The notes: generated from the letters alone by a model not told the origin. Counted from the first letter of the stretch, positions 40,771 through 49,306 are shown. The stretch is DNA of 64,000 nucleotides from Hymenobacter sp. YIM 151500-1 (GCF_025979885.1 NZ_CP110139.1:1736001-1800000), one strand, 5' to 3'. Translations and numbers: made by a program.

Positions 40771-43700
40771 TTACGGGGCCGGAGTTTTTAGGGTTTCTAT
40801 GCTTTCAATGCCCAGCAGCACCCGGCCGGTGGGGCTGCCCTCGTGCAGCACGCAGCGGCCGTAGAGCAGCAGCCGGCAGCGGCCCCGGCCCGGTAGCTTC
40901 ACTTCCAGAGGCAGGTGGTCGAAACTGGTAATGGTGCAGTCGGCGTCCAGTAGGCTTTCCAGGTGGCGACGCAGGTCGCGCTGGTTCCACTCCGAGCCCA
41001 GCAGCTCAATCGGCACGCCGGCCAGGGCCTCGGTGGTGGTGCCAAGGGCGGAGGCAAAGGCGCGGTTGCTGAAATAGATGCGCAGGTGCTGGCCAAAAAC
41101 TACAACAGGTTGGATCAGGGTTTCCTGCATGCTGGTGGCAAAGTAGGCGGCTTCCTGCAAGCGGTTTTCCAACTCTTTCAAGCCCGTTACGTCGGTGAAG
41201 GTGATGACGGCCCCGCTGATGTAGTTGTCGAGGGTGCGGTAGGGCAAAATGCGCATAGTGTACCACTCACCGTTGGTGGTTTGAATGGTGGTTTCCAGGC
41301 TCACCAGCCGCTCCAGCACCTGCTGCACGTCCTGCACCAGGTAATTGTAGCGCAGATTGGAGGCAAAGTGGGTGATGGGCCGGCCCAGGTCGGAGGGCAC
41401 CAGCGGGATAACGCGGTCCACGCGGGGCGTAAACCGCTTCACGGTCATGTCGTTGCCGAGGAAGATGATGGCTATTTCGGTGGCGTCGAGCAAGTTCTTC
41501 ATGTCGTTGACCGATTGGCTCAACTCCTCGGTTTTGGCCAGGTGCTGCATGTTTAGGGTTAGCAGCTCCTCGTTCAGGCTCTGCATTTCCTCCTTGTTGG
41601 TCATGGCCTCCTCGTTGGTGCTTTGCAGCTCCTCGTTGGCCGATTGCAGCTCCTCGTTAGTGCTTTTCAGCTCCTCCAGCGAGCTGTCCATCTCCTCGAC
41701 GCTGGTTTGCAGGCGCTGCTTGGTGTACTGTAGCTCTTCGTTGAGGGCCTCTACTGCGGCGTCGCGGCTCAGTTCGGCGCTGGGCACGGCCTTGCCCAGG
41801 CGTACCTTGCGCGGGGTAGGCTGGTCTTCAAAAGCCACCAGCAGCAGGCCGGCCAGTTGCTCGGGCTCGTGCAGGGGGCGCACGCACAGGCGCAGCAATT
41901 GGTAGCCACCATCGTGGCGCACCCGCACGTTGTCCACGGTTACGTCTTCGCGGCCCTGGATGGCCCGGTGCACGGCCCCGCTGATTTCAAAGTTCAGCTC
42001 CTCGCGGACCATGTCAAACAGGTTCATGCCGCTCAGGCCGGGGGCCGGCTCCAGGTAGCGGCCCGTGCGCCCGTGCACGTACAGGATTTCGCCTTTGGGG
42101 TTGATAACCACCGCCGGCGGAGTGTACAGGTTCAGCAGCAGCTTCTGGATAAGGCTGGCGAAGGTGCCGCCGTCGCGACGGGAAGCGGAAGAAGCTGGAT
42201 TCATGAACAGAGGAGTAAGGGGCGCGGCCGTCGTGGCCGGGTGGCGCGACAAGCCCGACGGGAAACTGGCCAGCCGCGGCACCGTCACGGCCGCGTCGGT
42301 ACGGCGCGAAATCTTCCATTTCAGGTCCAGGGGCTGAAACAAGTTCTGGAAGCCCGTCACGTTTTCGCTGGGCCCCAGAAACAGCAGGCCACTGGGGTTG
42401 AGGGCGTAGTGAAATACGGGCAGCAGGTTTTTTTGTAGCTCAGCCGAGAGATAAATCAGCAGATTGCGGCAGCAGAGCAGGTCCAGCCGGGTAAAGGGGG
42501 CGTCCTTGTTGATGTTGTGCAGGGCAAACACCACCACGTCGCGCACTTCCTTGCGAATCTGGTACCGGCCGTCGGCTTTGTAGAAGAAGCGCCGCAGCCG
42601 CTCCGGGCTCACGTCGGCCTCAATGTTTTCGGGGTAGAGGCCGGTACGGGCCGCGTCGATGCCTTCGGCCGAAATGTCGGTGGCAAACAGCTGGAGCTTG
42701 AGGTAGCGGCCGGGGTCGGCCTCCTCCAGCAGCTCCAGTAGCACAATGGCCAGGGAGTAGGCCTCCTCGCCGGTGGAGCAGCCCGGCGCCCATACCCGGA
42801 TAGTGGCGTCGGTTTCCTTGGCCAGCACCAGGGGCCGCAAGTGGTTTTTGAGGCTCTCGAAGGCCTCAGGGTCGCGAAAAAACTTGGTTACCCCAATCAG
42901 CAGCTCCTTAAACAGGTGCTCCACCTCCTGGGGGCTTTCCTGGAGGTAGCGCACGTACTGGCCGAACTCCTTGATTTGGTGGGAGTTCATGCGCCGCTCG
43001 ATGCGCCGGAACACCGTGTTGCGCTTGTAGAGGCTGAAGTCGTGCCCGGTTTGGGAGCGGATGAGCAGAAAGATTTTCTGGAGGGCGTGGGCCGGCTTGG
43101 TGTCCGACTCCTCGGCCAGCTCGCGCGGGGGGCGGGCCAGCAGGGGGCGCTCCACGTACTCCAGCAGCTTGGCCGGCATCTGCTCCGGAGGCAGTACAAA
43201 GTCCACAAACTCGGTGGCCAGGGCGGCCCGCGGCATGGCGTCGAAGGCGGCCGTGGCGGGGTCCTGCACCATCACCATCCCGAAGTTCTCCATGATGAGC
43301 TTCAGGCCCGTGGCGCCGTCGGAACCCAGGCCCGAGAAGATGATGCACACGGCCCGCTCGCGGGCGTCCTTGGCCAGAGTTTGCAGAAAGAAGTCGATGG
43401 GCAGGCGGCGGCCAGGGGGCTGGGTGGGCTGGAGCAGCAGCAGCCGCCCGTGCAGCACGCTCAGGTACCGGTCGGGCGGAATGACGTAGACGTGGTTGGG
43501 GCGCAGGCGCAGCCCGTCGCGGGCCTCCACCACCGGCATGGCCGTGAAGCCCTGCAACACCTGCACCAGCTCGCCGTCCTGGGCGGGCATCAGGTGGGTG
43601 ACGACGACAAAGGCCAGGCCGCATGTGGCAGTCAGGTTCTGGAAAAACCGCTCGAAAGCTTCCAGGGAGCCCGCCGAGCCGCCCAGCGCCACAATGGAAA

Positions 43701-43797
43701 ACTTGTACGCGACATCGGGCAGCCGGTCTTCGCCGGGCGCCACCAGGGCACCAGAAACGCGGGAATTGGGTGGGTCGAGGGCAGAAAAAGGCTCCAT
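40771..43797 (-). CDS. CheB-CheR fusion with coiled coil and PAS domains
   Basis: A 1008-residue chemotaxis-type sensor. Residues 31-210 are a CheB methylesterase domain with triad Ser41 (GGSAGS), His68 (VVTHLMP) and Asp160 (SGLGSDGATG). About 240-510 is a CheR methyltransferase: RIERRMNSHQIKEF (helix bundle), IRVWAPGCSTGEEAYSLAI (SAM-binding), YHALxPSG-like HYALNPSGLLFLGPSEN. Then a long coiled coil (EEMDSSLEELKSTNEELQSA with further ELQSTNEE heptads) and at least two PAS regions (DMKNLLDATEIAIIFLGN; QVLERLVSLETT to TVEWYxMR-like TNGEWYTMRILPYRT). This architecture usually carries a kinase at the end; none follows here, so it is a CheB/CheR/PAS end form. No receptor or CheA gene is in the window. 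Confidence 0.92.
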   Translation of the reverse strand: MEPFSALDPPNSRVSGALVAPGEDRLPDVAYKFSIVALGGSAGSLEAFERFFQNLTATCGLAFVVVTHLMPAQDGELVQVLQGFTAMPVVEARDGLRLRPNHVYVIPPDRYLSVLHGRLLLLQPTQPPGRRLPIDFFLQTLAKDARERAVCIIFSGLGSDGATGLKLIMENFGMVMVQDPATAAFDAMPRAALATEFVDFVLPPEQMPAKLLEYVERPLLARPPRELAEESDTKPAHALQKIFLLIRSQTGHDFSLYKRNTVFRRIERRMNSHQIKEFGQYVRYLQESPQEVEHLFKELLIGVTKFFRDPEAFESLKNHLRPLVLAKETDATIRVWAPGCSTGEEAYSLAIVLLELLEEADPGRYLKLQLFATDISAEGIDAARTGLYPENIEADVSPERLRRFFYKADGRYQIRKEVRDVVVFALHNINKDAPFTRLDLLCCRNLLIYLSAELQKNLLPVFHYALNPSGLLFLGPSENVTGFQNLFQPLDLKWKISRRTDAAVTVPRLASFPSGLSRHPATTAAPLTPLFMNPASSASRRDGGTFASLIQKLLLNLYTPPAVVINPKGEILYVHGRTGRYLEPAPGLSGMNLFDMVREELNFEISGAVHRAIQGREDVTVDNVRVRHDGGYQLLRLCVRPLHEPEQLAGLLLVAFEDQPTPRKVRLGKAVPSAELSRDAAVEALNEELQYTKQRLQTSVEEMDSSLEELKSTNEELQSANEELQSTNEEAMTNKEEMQSLNEELLTLNMQHLAKTEELSQSVNDMKNLLDATEIAIIFLGNDMTVKRFTPRVDRVIPLVPSDLGRPITHFASNLRYNYLVQDVQQVLERLVSLETTIQTTNGEWYTMRILPYRTLDNYISGAVITFTDVTGLKELENRLQEAAYFATSMQETLIQPVVVFGQHLRIYFSNRAFASALGTTTEALAGVPIELLGSEWNQRDLRRHLESLLDADCTITSFDHLPLEVKLPGRGRCRLLLYGRCVLHEGSPTGRVLLGIESIETLKTPAP

Positions 43798-44458
43798 ACT
43801 TCACAAAAGGCGCAACGACTACTGAACCTACGTAAAACCGCGGATGGTGCCGCCAGGTTCAGGGCCCAAAACTATCGAATTCGGCGGCTGAGTTGTGCCG
43901 TTTATAATTCGGCACCTTGCATCCAGGGCAGTTTCGGGAGCAGCCTACCCGCCCCTTGGGTCGCGCAGTGGCGAAACGTAGCCCCGGCTGCCAAGTCTAC
44001 GCACGCTGCCGCACACGGCTCACAGCCCTTCCAGGCATGGCGCAGCGACGCCCCCGAAACGCCAGGGCGCGAGCAGTAGGGGCGCGGGCGGGGTGAGGGT
44101 GTGCTTGCGCACTTAGGGGTCTTTTTCCCACCGCAGGGCCGAGTGGTGCCCGACGTCGGTGCCGTTCCACTCCCGCCACGCCGCGGCCTGCCGCAGTTCG
44201 TAGACCCGCAGCGCGCCACTGCCCCCACCCGTCAGAAGGCAAAGCTTCCATACTGAGTGGAGCGGTGGCGTGCTGTGAGCTACTGTATTCTTATTCGGTG
44301 GCTTCGCAACAGAGCCAGTCAAGCTTACGACCGTCAGAGCAAGAAACTGAAAAGCGTATTGGCAGCAGAGTAAGTTTCCATACTGCGCTACACGGCTAAA
44401 CGCACACAAACTTTGTGTTGGCAGGAGCAATTCTCCGCTTATCAATCCTCCGCCGATA
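43798..44458. other. Region with the degenerate toxin anchor and unrecognised sequence
   Basis: No intact gene. The central part (44071-44190) is a broken copy of the TssD end/linker anchor. From about 44230 to 44450 the sequence has lower GC than its flanks and no homology I recognise; it may be remnants of a third cassette. Confidence 0.55.
44071..44190 (-). pseudogene. Degenerate third TssD anchor (end of tube domain plus linker start)
   Basis: On the minus strand it encodes AAAWREWNGTDVGHHSALRW and EKDP, as in the intact TssD fusion, then a TAA stop (44113-44115) where the intact gene has His, and beyond it VRKHTLTPPAPLLLAPW, which is the linker with many changes, ending in a TGA. Nothing recognisable follows. 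It is a decayed relic of the same anchor found at 45498-45641 and 46737-46880. Confidence 0.75.
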
Positions 44459-45010
44459 TTAGGCAGCGTGTTCTGTTTCAAACCGCTGTTTATAGGTGGC
44501 CTGCATTTCTGAAGACCACGCCGGCTGTAACGGACTAGTAAGTTGCCGCAGCAACTGGCGTAGATACGGCCCTCGCCACCGGCCCGACACGTCAAGTTGT
44601 TCCACCGCGTCCAAGAACCGCTGCCGCTCAGGCCATTGTTCAAAGTAGTACTTATTAAGGTACCGGTAGTTGTATTCGTGCAGCGGGTCGGCGGGGTCGT
44701 CGGTAAACCAATCGGTGAATATTAAGTTGGCTGGGTTTTTATAGTTTTCTATTACTGCCTCCGTGCCGCTGATATAACACGTGTGGGCGGCTTGGCGCCG
44801 CTCTCGTTCGGCCAAACGCGCCAGGGCTGCATCGTGCAGTGGGTGGGCGTCGAAGTGTTCGGTGTGGAACACGGCATCGTTGAAGATATAGAGCGGGTCG
44901 AGTTCATTGGGCACGAAATAGCTAAAGGCGACTGTGCGGGGTGAGTCGGTTGGCTCAACGGGCTGGCCGCACAGCGGGCATAGCGTTTTTCCTTCGATGT
45001 AAATTGCCAT
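44459..45010 (-). CDS. Unrecognised Cys-motif protein, candidate immunity protein for the JAB-like toxin cassette
   Basis: A 183-residue soluble protein I do not recognise. It starts with MAIYIEGKTLCPLCGQPVEP, with Cys11 and Cys14 forming a zinc-knuckle-like CxxC. The rest is acidic and aromatic-rich (SYFVPNELDPLYIFNDAVFH; NLIFTDWFTDDPADPLHEYN), and a second part near the C-terminus looks helical (PYLRQLLRQL). Its ATG lies 14 nt after the restored end of the toxin frame, as immunity genes do in polymorphic toxin loci. The immunity role is inference from position. Confidence 0.6.
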   Translation of the reverse strand: MAIYIEGKTLCPLCGQPVEPTDSPRTVAFSYFVPNELDPLYIFNDAVFHTEHFDAHPLHDAALARLAERERRQAAHTCYISGTEAVIENYKNPANLIFTDWFTDDPADPLHEYNYRYLNKYYFEQWPERQRFLDAVEQLDVSGRWRGPYLRQLLRQLTSPLQPAWSSEMQATYKQRFETEHAA

Positions 45011-45024
45011 GGTAGTGCGCGTTG

Positions 45025-45648
45025 TTAATAATCGGAAACGGTAATCTCTGCTCCGTTTTGGTAGAGCGTCGTTCGTTGTCCGTCGTGGTAGACGTATTAT
45101 TTAGATTGACCAAGAATTTCGAGGGCCTCACGGTCGGCTACGCTCGGCGTGTTAATGGCGCCGCGCGGCACCGGCGGGTGGGTGTGCCCAAACAGCACTT
45201 TCGTGTCGGCCGGCAGTATTATGCCCTTGCTCCCTCCCGACACTAAATAGGTGACGCCATCGGTGCGCTTGATAACAGCATGCTCTACGCCTTCGCTGAA
45301 AGTTAGGTATTTGGCCTCGGACACGATGCCGGCAATGGATTCGCCTTTAGTAATAATGCGCACAACCTGAGCCGGGCGCACATCCCCAGCAGCCGGAGTA
45401 CCTATGATTAATTCTCTACGTCGGGATTTCTCTATTTCACTAGGCTGAGCCCGCAGCTCCTTGCTCGGCTCCACCGCCTGCACCACTTTCGGCGTGGCCT
45501 CCGCTGGCAGGTTCCACAGGCTGGGGGCGGGCAGCAGGGGCGGGGGTGGCGTCAAGGCCCGCTTGCGCACGTGGGGGTCTTTCTCCCACCACAGGGCCGA
45601 GTGGTGCTCGACGTCGGTGCCGTTCCACTCCCGCCACGCTGCGGCCCC
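45025..45648 (-). pseudogene. Displaced toxin cassette: TssD anchor plus JAB-like (JAMM-motif) domain, nonsense-mutated
   Basis: An open frame of at least 190 codons starts with the TssD end and linker (WNGTDVEHHSALWWEKDP; LLPAPSLWNLPAEA), without the rest of the tube domain and with no natural ATG (a GTG lies at 45568-45570). After a unique region it carries EGVEHAVIKRTDGVTYLVSG and FGHTHPPVPRGAINTPSVAD. The HxH...SxxD spacing fits a JAMM metal site, as in JAB-like polymorphic toxins. The frame is cut by TAA (45097-45099) after LEILGQSK, but continues in frame with YVYHDGQRTTLYQNGAEITV until TAA at 45025-45027, showing a recent nonsense change. The restored 3' end lies 14 nt before the next gene. 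Function as toxin is by analogy. Confidence 0.75.
45498..45641 (-). repeat. TssD anchor copy 2
   Basis: Differs from the corresponding stretch of the intact fusion gene (46737-46880) at about 6 of 144 positions by eye. It encodes the last TssD residues and the first part of the proline-rich linker, the point where the toxin cassettes are joined. Confidence 0.85.
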
Positions 45649-45767
45649 GCTCAGCAGGGAAGATTGCCTTATGCTGGGCGGGGACGTTGGTGGACTGCCT
45701 TATTTCTGGCGGTTGACTCTGCGGCAGAGGCAGTTATGTTTCCGACGACATTAGTAAGACACCCCTT

Positions 45768-46226
45768 CTACTGGGCGGCCTCTACATAGGGGGTAAGCTT
45801 AGCACAGAAGTCGGCGAAGGAATCAGCGACGTAGTAGGTGTTGCCGTCCTCTTCGGTTGACTCCTCAAAAAAATGGGCGTGGTCCCAATAGTAAACACCT
45901 TTGTCTTCTCCGCTGGTGATGTAGGTTATCATTCCCCCGCCTGGATCAGTACCAATGATGACGGTTTTCTCTTGCAGTTCGTCGCCGTAATCCTTTGCCC
46001 AATAGGATAAGGTAAGAGCCCGGTTGCGGTGCGTGACTCCATAGAATACATCCATCATCACATGCTGACCAAGACCTTCGACAAAGAACCGGTCATCATC
46101 CACTCGGCCTCCATTGTTTTCGATTAGAAAGCTGCGATAATCGGCAGGCAGCGAAAAGCCAAGTTGCTGCTCTAATTCAGAAATAGCCGATTCCTCGTTT
46201 TTACCCCAGGATACAAAGGTCTTCAT
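45768..46226 (-). CDS. SUKH (SMI1/KNR4) immunity protein
   Basis: A 152-residue protein of the SMI1/KNR4 superfamily, which in bacteria commonly binds and neutralises nuclease toxins. Seen: ISELEQQLGFSLPADYRSFL followed by NNGG, the typical N-terminal helix and loop; VEGLGQHVMMDVF; IGTDPGGGMITYI with the conserved GGG loop; and VYYWDHAHFFEES. The start overlaps the stop of the upstream toxin gene by 4 nt (ATGA), so the two are translationally coupled, which is what is expected of a toxin-immunity pair. Confidence 0.9.
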   Translation of the reverse strand: MKTFVSWGKNEESAISELEQQLGFSLPADYRSFLIENNGGRVDDDRFFVEGLGQHVMMDVFYGVTHRNRALTLSYWAKDYGDELQEKTVIIGTDPGGGMITYITSGEDKGVYYWDHAHFFEESTEEDGNTYYVADSFADFCAKLTPYVEAAQ

Positions 46227-47242
46227 GGCTTCTTCTTATTTATTTTAGAACGGGTTGGTTTTGCTGGTGTCTGGCGAACGTCTTGTTTTTTTATGATGGA
46301 ACGTGCCCCATAGTGGGTGAATCGTGCGTGTAAGTCCCTAGGCACTTCCTGCATAGTAGTCAAATTCTGGTGGTGATGCCACGTATTATCTTCCAGATTC
46401 CGACCAAGGGGAGCTAGTTTGTTAGCGGCTCTAAAATCGGCGTCACAATCACCGACCATATTAGGAATATCTATTTGTTGTCGTTCGTAGGAAGTAAAAT
46501 CCGGAAAATGCCCCTCGTAGATAACCGAATTACACTCCCAATCGGTGTACCTCCAGTTGCCGTTGCCCAACTGTTCTATTGAACCGCCTTTACGATACCA
46601 TTTAGCAACTGTGGGAGCATGTGGCGGTTTCTTCCGGGGGTTAAGGGCCGTCTTTGGTGGTTTCGGGACGAGCGGCGCGCCGGTCAGGGCGCTCAGCGCG
46701 GGGGAGGGCGGCGGGGCCTGGGGCGGGCGTGGCAGCGCCTCCGCTGGCAGGTTCCGCAGGCTGGGGGCGGGCAGCAGGGGCGGGGGTGGCGTCGAGGCCC
46801 GCTTGCGCACGTGGGGGTCCTTCTCCCACCACAGGGCCGAGTAGTGCTCGACGTCGGTGCCGTTCCACTCCCACCACGCCGCCGACAGGGCCAGCTCTAG
46901 CTCGTAAGCGGCCTCCCGCTCAGGCCGGCCGGGGCGGAAGCTGGTGCGGTAGAGGGTGCAGTGCGCATCGTAGAAGGCCAGGCGCCAGCGCACCTGCTCG
47001 CCTGCATAGATGACCAGCCAGCCGCTGCGCCGCAAGTGGCTGTCGGCGGCCCACTCGGTGAAGAAGCCGGCCATAGCGGCCAGGCCCACCAGCGTGAGGC
47101 GGATAGGCCGGTAATGCACCTCGCTGCTAGGCTGGCCGGTGTGGGCCAGGGGCTGCTCTAGGCGGCACCGGAACGTGACAACCGGCTCGGCCAGGCCGGC
47201 TACTTGGATTTCAGCATATAGCGCAAGCACGACGGATAGCAT
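46223..47242 (-). CDS. TssD/Hcp-like type VI tube domain fused to a WHH-type HNH nuclease toxin
   Basis: A 339-residue predicted specialised effector. Residues 1-145 resemble the Bacteroidota TssD (Hcp-like) tube protein: PLAHTGQPSSEVHYRPIRLT, a WAAD..RRSGWLVIYAGEQV segment and AYELELALSAAWWEWNGTD. Residues 150-211 form a Pro-rich linker. Residues 213-318 form an HNH/endonuclease VII-type domain of the WHH class: DCDADFRAANKLAPLG, then NTWHHHQNLTTMQEVPRDLH (Trp288, His289-291), then FTHYGARSII. DNA cleavage in a target cell after type VI delivery would be expected. GC content falls sharply from linker to toxin, as in imported cassettes. No other T6SS gene is in the window. The stop overlaps the SUKH start. 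Confidence 0.82.
   Translation of the reverse strand: MLSVVLALYAEIQVAGLAEPVVTFRCRLEQPLAHTGQPSSEVHYRPIRLTLVGLAAMAGFFTEWAADSHLRRSGWLVIYAGEQVRWRLAFYDAHCTLYRTSFRPGRPEREAAYELELALSAAWWEWNGTDVEHYSALWWEKDPHVRKRASTPPPPLLPAPSLRNLPAEALPRPPQAPPPSPALSALTGAPLVPKPPKTALNPRKKPPHAPTVAKWYRKGGSIEQLGNGNWRYTDWECNSVIYEGHFPDFTSYERQQIDIPNMVGDCDADFRAANKLAPLGRNLEDNTWHHHQNLTTMQEVPRDLHARFTHYGARSIIKKQDVRQTPAKPTRSKINKKKP
46737..46880 (-). repeat. TssD anchor copy 1 (within the intact fusion gene)
   Basis: The parental copy of the anchor: encodes the end of the TssD-like domain and the start of the proline-rich linker. Two further copies lie downstream in the transcription direction, at 45498-45641 and, degenerate, at 44071-44190. 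Confidence 0.85.
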
Positions 47243-47497
47243 TGGTTAGCCTGCCAAAATAATCTTTTTTCTCCTGCGGGCGGGCAGGCTTCCAGAGGTT
47301 GCGCTTGGCGCAGGCCAGGCACGGTGGGAGCTGCTGGGTGGTTCGGGACGGGGGCGGCAAGCTCAACCAAAGCCTTTCTTGTTTTGCGCCCGTAGTATAT
47401 TTCATGCCAGCCCTATTTCTTTTCCTTACCGGGCCCGGCTGGGCCCGCGCCGCTGGCAACGGCGCGGGTTGACTTCCTCTTCTATTTCCCTTCTCTC

Positions 47498-48499
47498 GTG
47501 TTGCTACCTACCCACCTCATCGTGCTAGGTGCCTCCGCCGGGGGCATGCCGGCCCTCACTCATCTGATGGGCCAACTCCCGGCCACGCTACCCGCGGCGG
47601 TGCTGGTGGTGCAGCACCTGGCCCCCGACTCGTCGGGGGAGGCGCTGGCGGCCCGGCTGGCGGCTCACTCCGCCCTCACGTGCCAGTTGGCCACCCACCT
47701 GGCCCCGCTGCGGGCCGGGCACGTGTACCTGGCGCCTCCCGACCGACACATGCTGGTCAAGGAAAACCGGGTGCTGGTGACGCGGGGCCCGCGCGAAAAC
47801 AACTTCCGCCCTTCCATTGATGCGTTGTTCCGGTCGGCGGCCGTGGCCTACGGGCCCAACGTGGTGGGCGTGGTGCTGACCGGCATGCTGCACGACGGCA
47901 CGGCCGGGCTGGACTTTGTGAAGCGCTGCGGGGGTATGGCCGTGGTGCAGGACCCGCACGAGGCCGAGTTTCCGAGCATGCCCGAAAGCGCCCTGCAAAG
48001 CGTGGCCATTGACTATGTGGCGCCCCTGAACCAGATGGGCGCTCTGCTGGCTGAGTTGGTGGGGGCACCCGCAGCGACGCCCTTTCTTATTCCGCCCGAC
48101 TTGCAACTGGAAGCCGCTATTGCCGAACGCGTTGTGGGAAACACCGACGAAATCAACTCCCTGGGCCGCCAGGTGCCGCTTACCTGCCCCGACTGCGGTG
48201 GCGCGCTGTGGGAGCTGCCCCAAGGCCGGGTGCTACGCTTCCGCTGCCACACCGGCCACTCCTTCACCGCCGACTCGTTGCTGGACCGCTCCCGGCAGTC
48301 GCTGGAAGAAACGCTGTGGGTGGCGCTGCGCATGATGGAGGAACGCCGCAACCTGCTCACGAGCATGGCCAGCCGGGGCGAGGGGCAGTGGAGCGTGCAG
48401 CAGGAGGAGCGGGTCGAAGAAATCAAGGCCCACATCAACCGGCTGCGCGAGTTTCTGCTGAGCGGGCTGAACTCGGCCGATGACATAGCGGCCTCGTAA
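47498..48499 (+). CDS. CheB-type protein-glutamate methylesterase, stand-alone
   Basis: A 333-residue protein with one CheB catalytic domain at residues 1-190 and no receiver domain. The catalytic triad is Ser13 (GASAGG), His40 (VVQHLAP) and Asp133 (MLHDGTAG). About residue 225 a small Cys/His cluster follows (CPDCGGALWELPQGRVLRFR, then CHTGHSF), and the C-terminus is helical (SLEETLWVALRMMEERRNLL). This layout is common in Bacteroidota CheB-like proteins that accompany PAS/CheBR signalling proteins. The start is a GTG (MLLPTHLIVLG). Confidence 0.9.
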   Translation: MLLPTHLIVLGASAGGMPALTHLMGQLPATLPAAVLVVQHLAPDSSGEALAARLAAHSALTCQLATHLAPLRAGHVYLAPPDRHMLVKENRVLVTRGPRENNFRPSIDALFRSAAVAYGPNVVGVVLTGMLHDGTAGLDFVKRCGGMAVVQDPHEAEFPSMPESALQSVAIDYVAPLNQMGALLAELVGAPAATPFLIPPDLQLEAAIAERVVGNTDEINSLGRQVPLTCPDCGGALWELPQGRVLRFRCHTGHSFTADSLLDRSRQSLEETLWVALRMMEERRNLLTSMASRGEGQWSVQQEERVEEIKAHINRLREFLLSGLNSADDIAAS

Positions 48500-48779
48500 C
48501 GGCGAGAGGTGGCGGCATCCGTATTTTCCGCAACGGGTGCGGTAAACGCGGGGTACTGCCTCCGAATAAGATGGTAATTTGTTGCTGTTAAGTTGTATTT
48601 TGATTGAGGCCGGCAACTCTGCGCTTCCGTTGTAACGTTGGAGCCAGAGCAGATGCAGGCGTGCCCGTTTGGGGCACCGGCCTGGTGCCTGCGTCTTTCT
48701 TTCCGGACATTCTGTTTTCGGCTGCTTTGGCAGCCAGCTGCCTCTTTTCCCTACCAAAACAACTTAGCCCGCTCCTTCT

Positions 48780-49079
48780 ATGCTAACTGCTCCTCCCCTC
48801 TCCCAGGACATGCCCCTGGAACTTTCGCTCGACTCCCTCGACCTGGGTCACCTGACGTGGTGGCTGAACCACGGCCGCCTGCTGCCGCCGGTGCAGATCA
48901 ACTGCCAGCAAGTGCGCTGCCGCCGCACGCTCGGTGTGGCCTACCTGGTGTCGCAGCTGCTGCGCCTGCGCGCAGCCGGCGCCACCGTGGTGCTTACCCA
49001 CGTAGACGCCACCATGCGCCGCGCCCTCGACCGGCTGGCCCTCACGCCGCTGTTTTCCATCGTGGGCGCGCAGGACTAG
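48780..49079 (+). CDS. STAS-like domain protein
   Basis: A 99-residue protein. The pattern PVQINCQQVRCRRTLGVAYL, then RAAGATVVLTHVDATMRRAL and DRLALTPLFSIV fits the STAS fold of anti-sigma-factor antagonists, ending with a helix and the usual L-F-x-I. The phospho-acceptor Ser of SpoIIAA-type STAS domains is not in its place (CRRTLG), so regulation by phosphorylation is uncertain. It may work with the SpoIIE-type phosphatase gene at 57-58 kb, but that is only a suggestion. It follows CheB on the same strand with a 280-nt gap. Confidence 0.6.
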   Translation: MLTAPPLSQDMPLELSLDSLDLGHLTWWLNHGRLLPPVQINCQQVRCRRTLGVAYLVSQLLRLRAAGATVVLTHVDATMRRALDRLALTPLFSIVGAQD

Positions 49080-49306
49080 CGCCGCGACAAGCGGAACGGA
49101 TGCCGGCAGCCTCAGCAGACATCCCCGACAACAAGGCGGGCCCGCGGGCCCGCCTTGCTCGCGTTAGGAGCAGCTTGCCCCGCACCGTGCTCCGCCGGAC
49201 TCGTGGCGCCGGTGCCGCTCGGTCCTCGGGCGTAAGCTGTTGCCGACCCGCGGCGCCCGTTCGGCGGCCCCGGAGGCCGTGCCTTCTCTTCCTCGCCTTC
49301 GGTCTC

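Noticed and set aside
44113..44643. 176-codon minus-strand open frame as a gene
   Set aside because: Only its last 25 codons have meaning (TssD anchor); the rest is antisense-like sequence of the neighbouring gene's 3' end.
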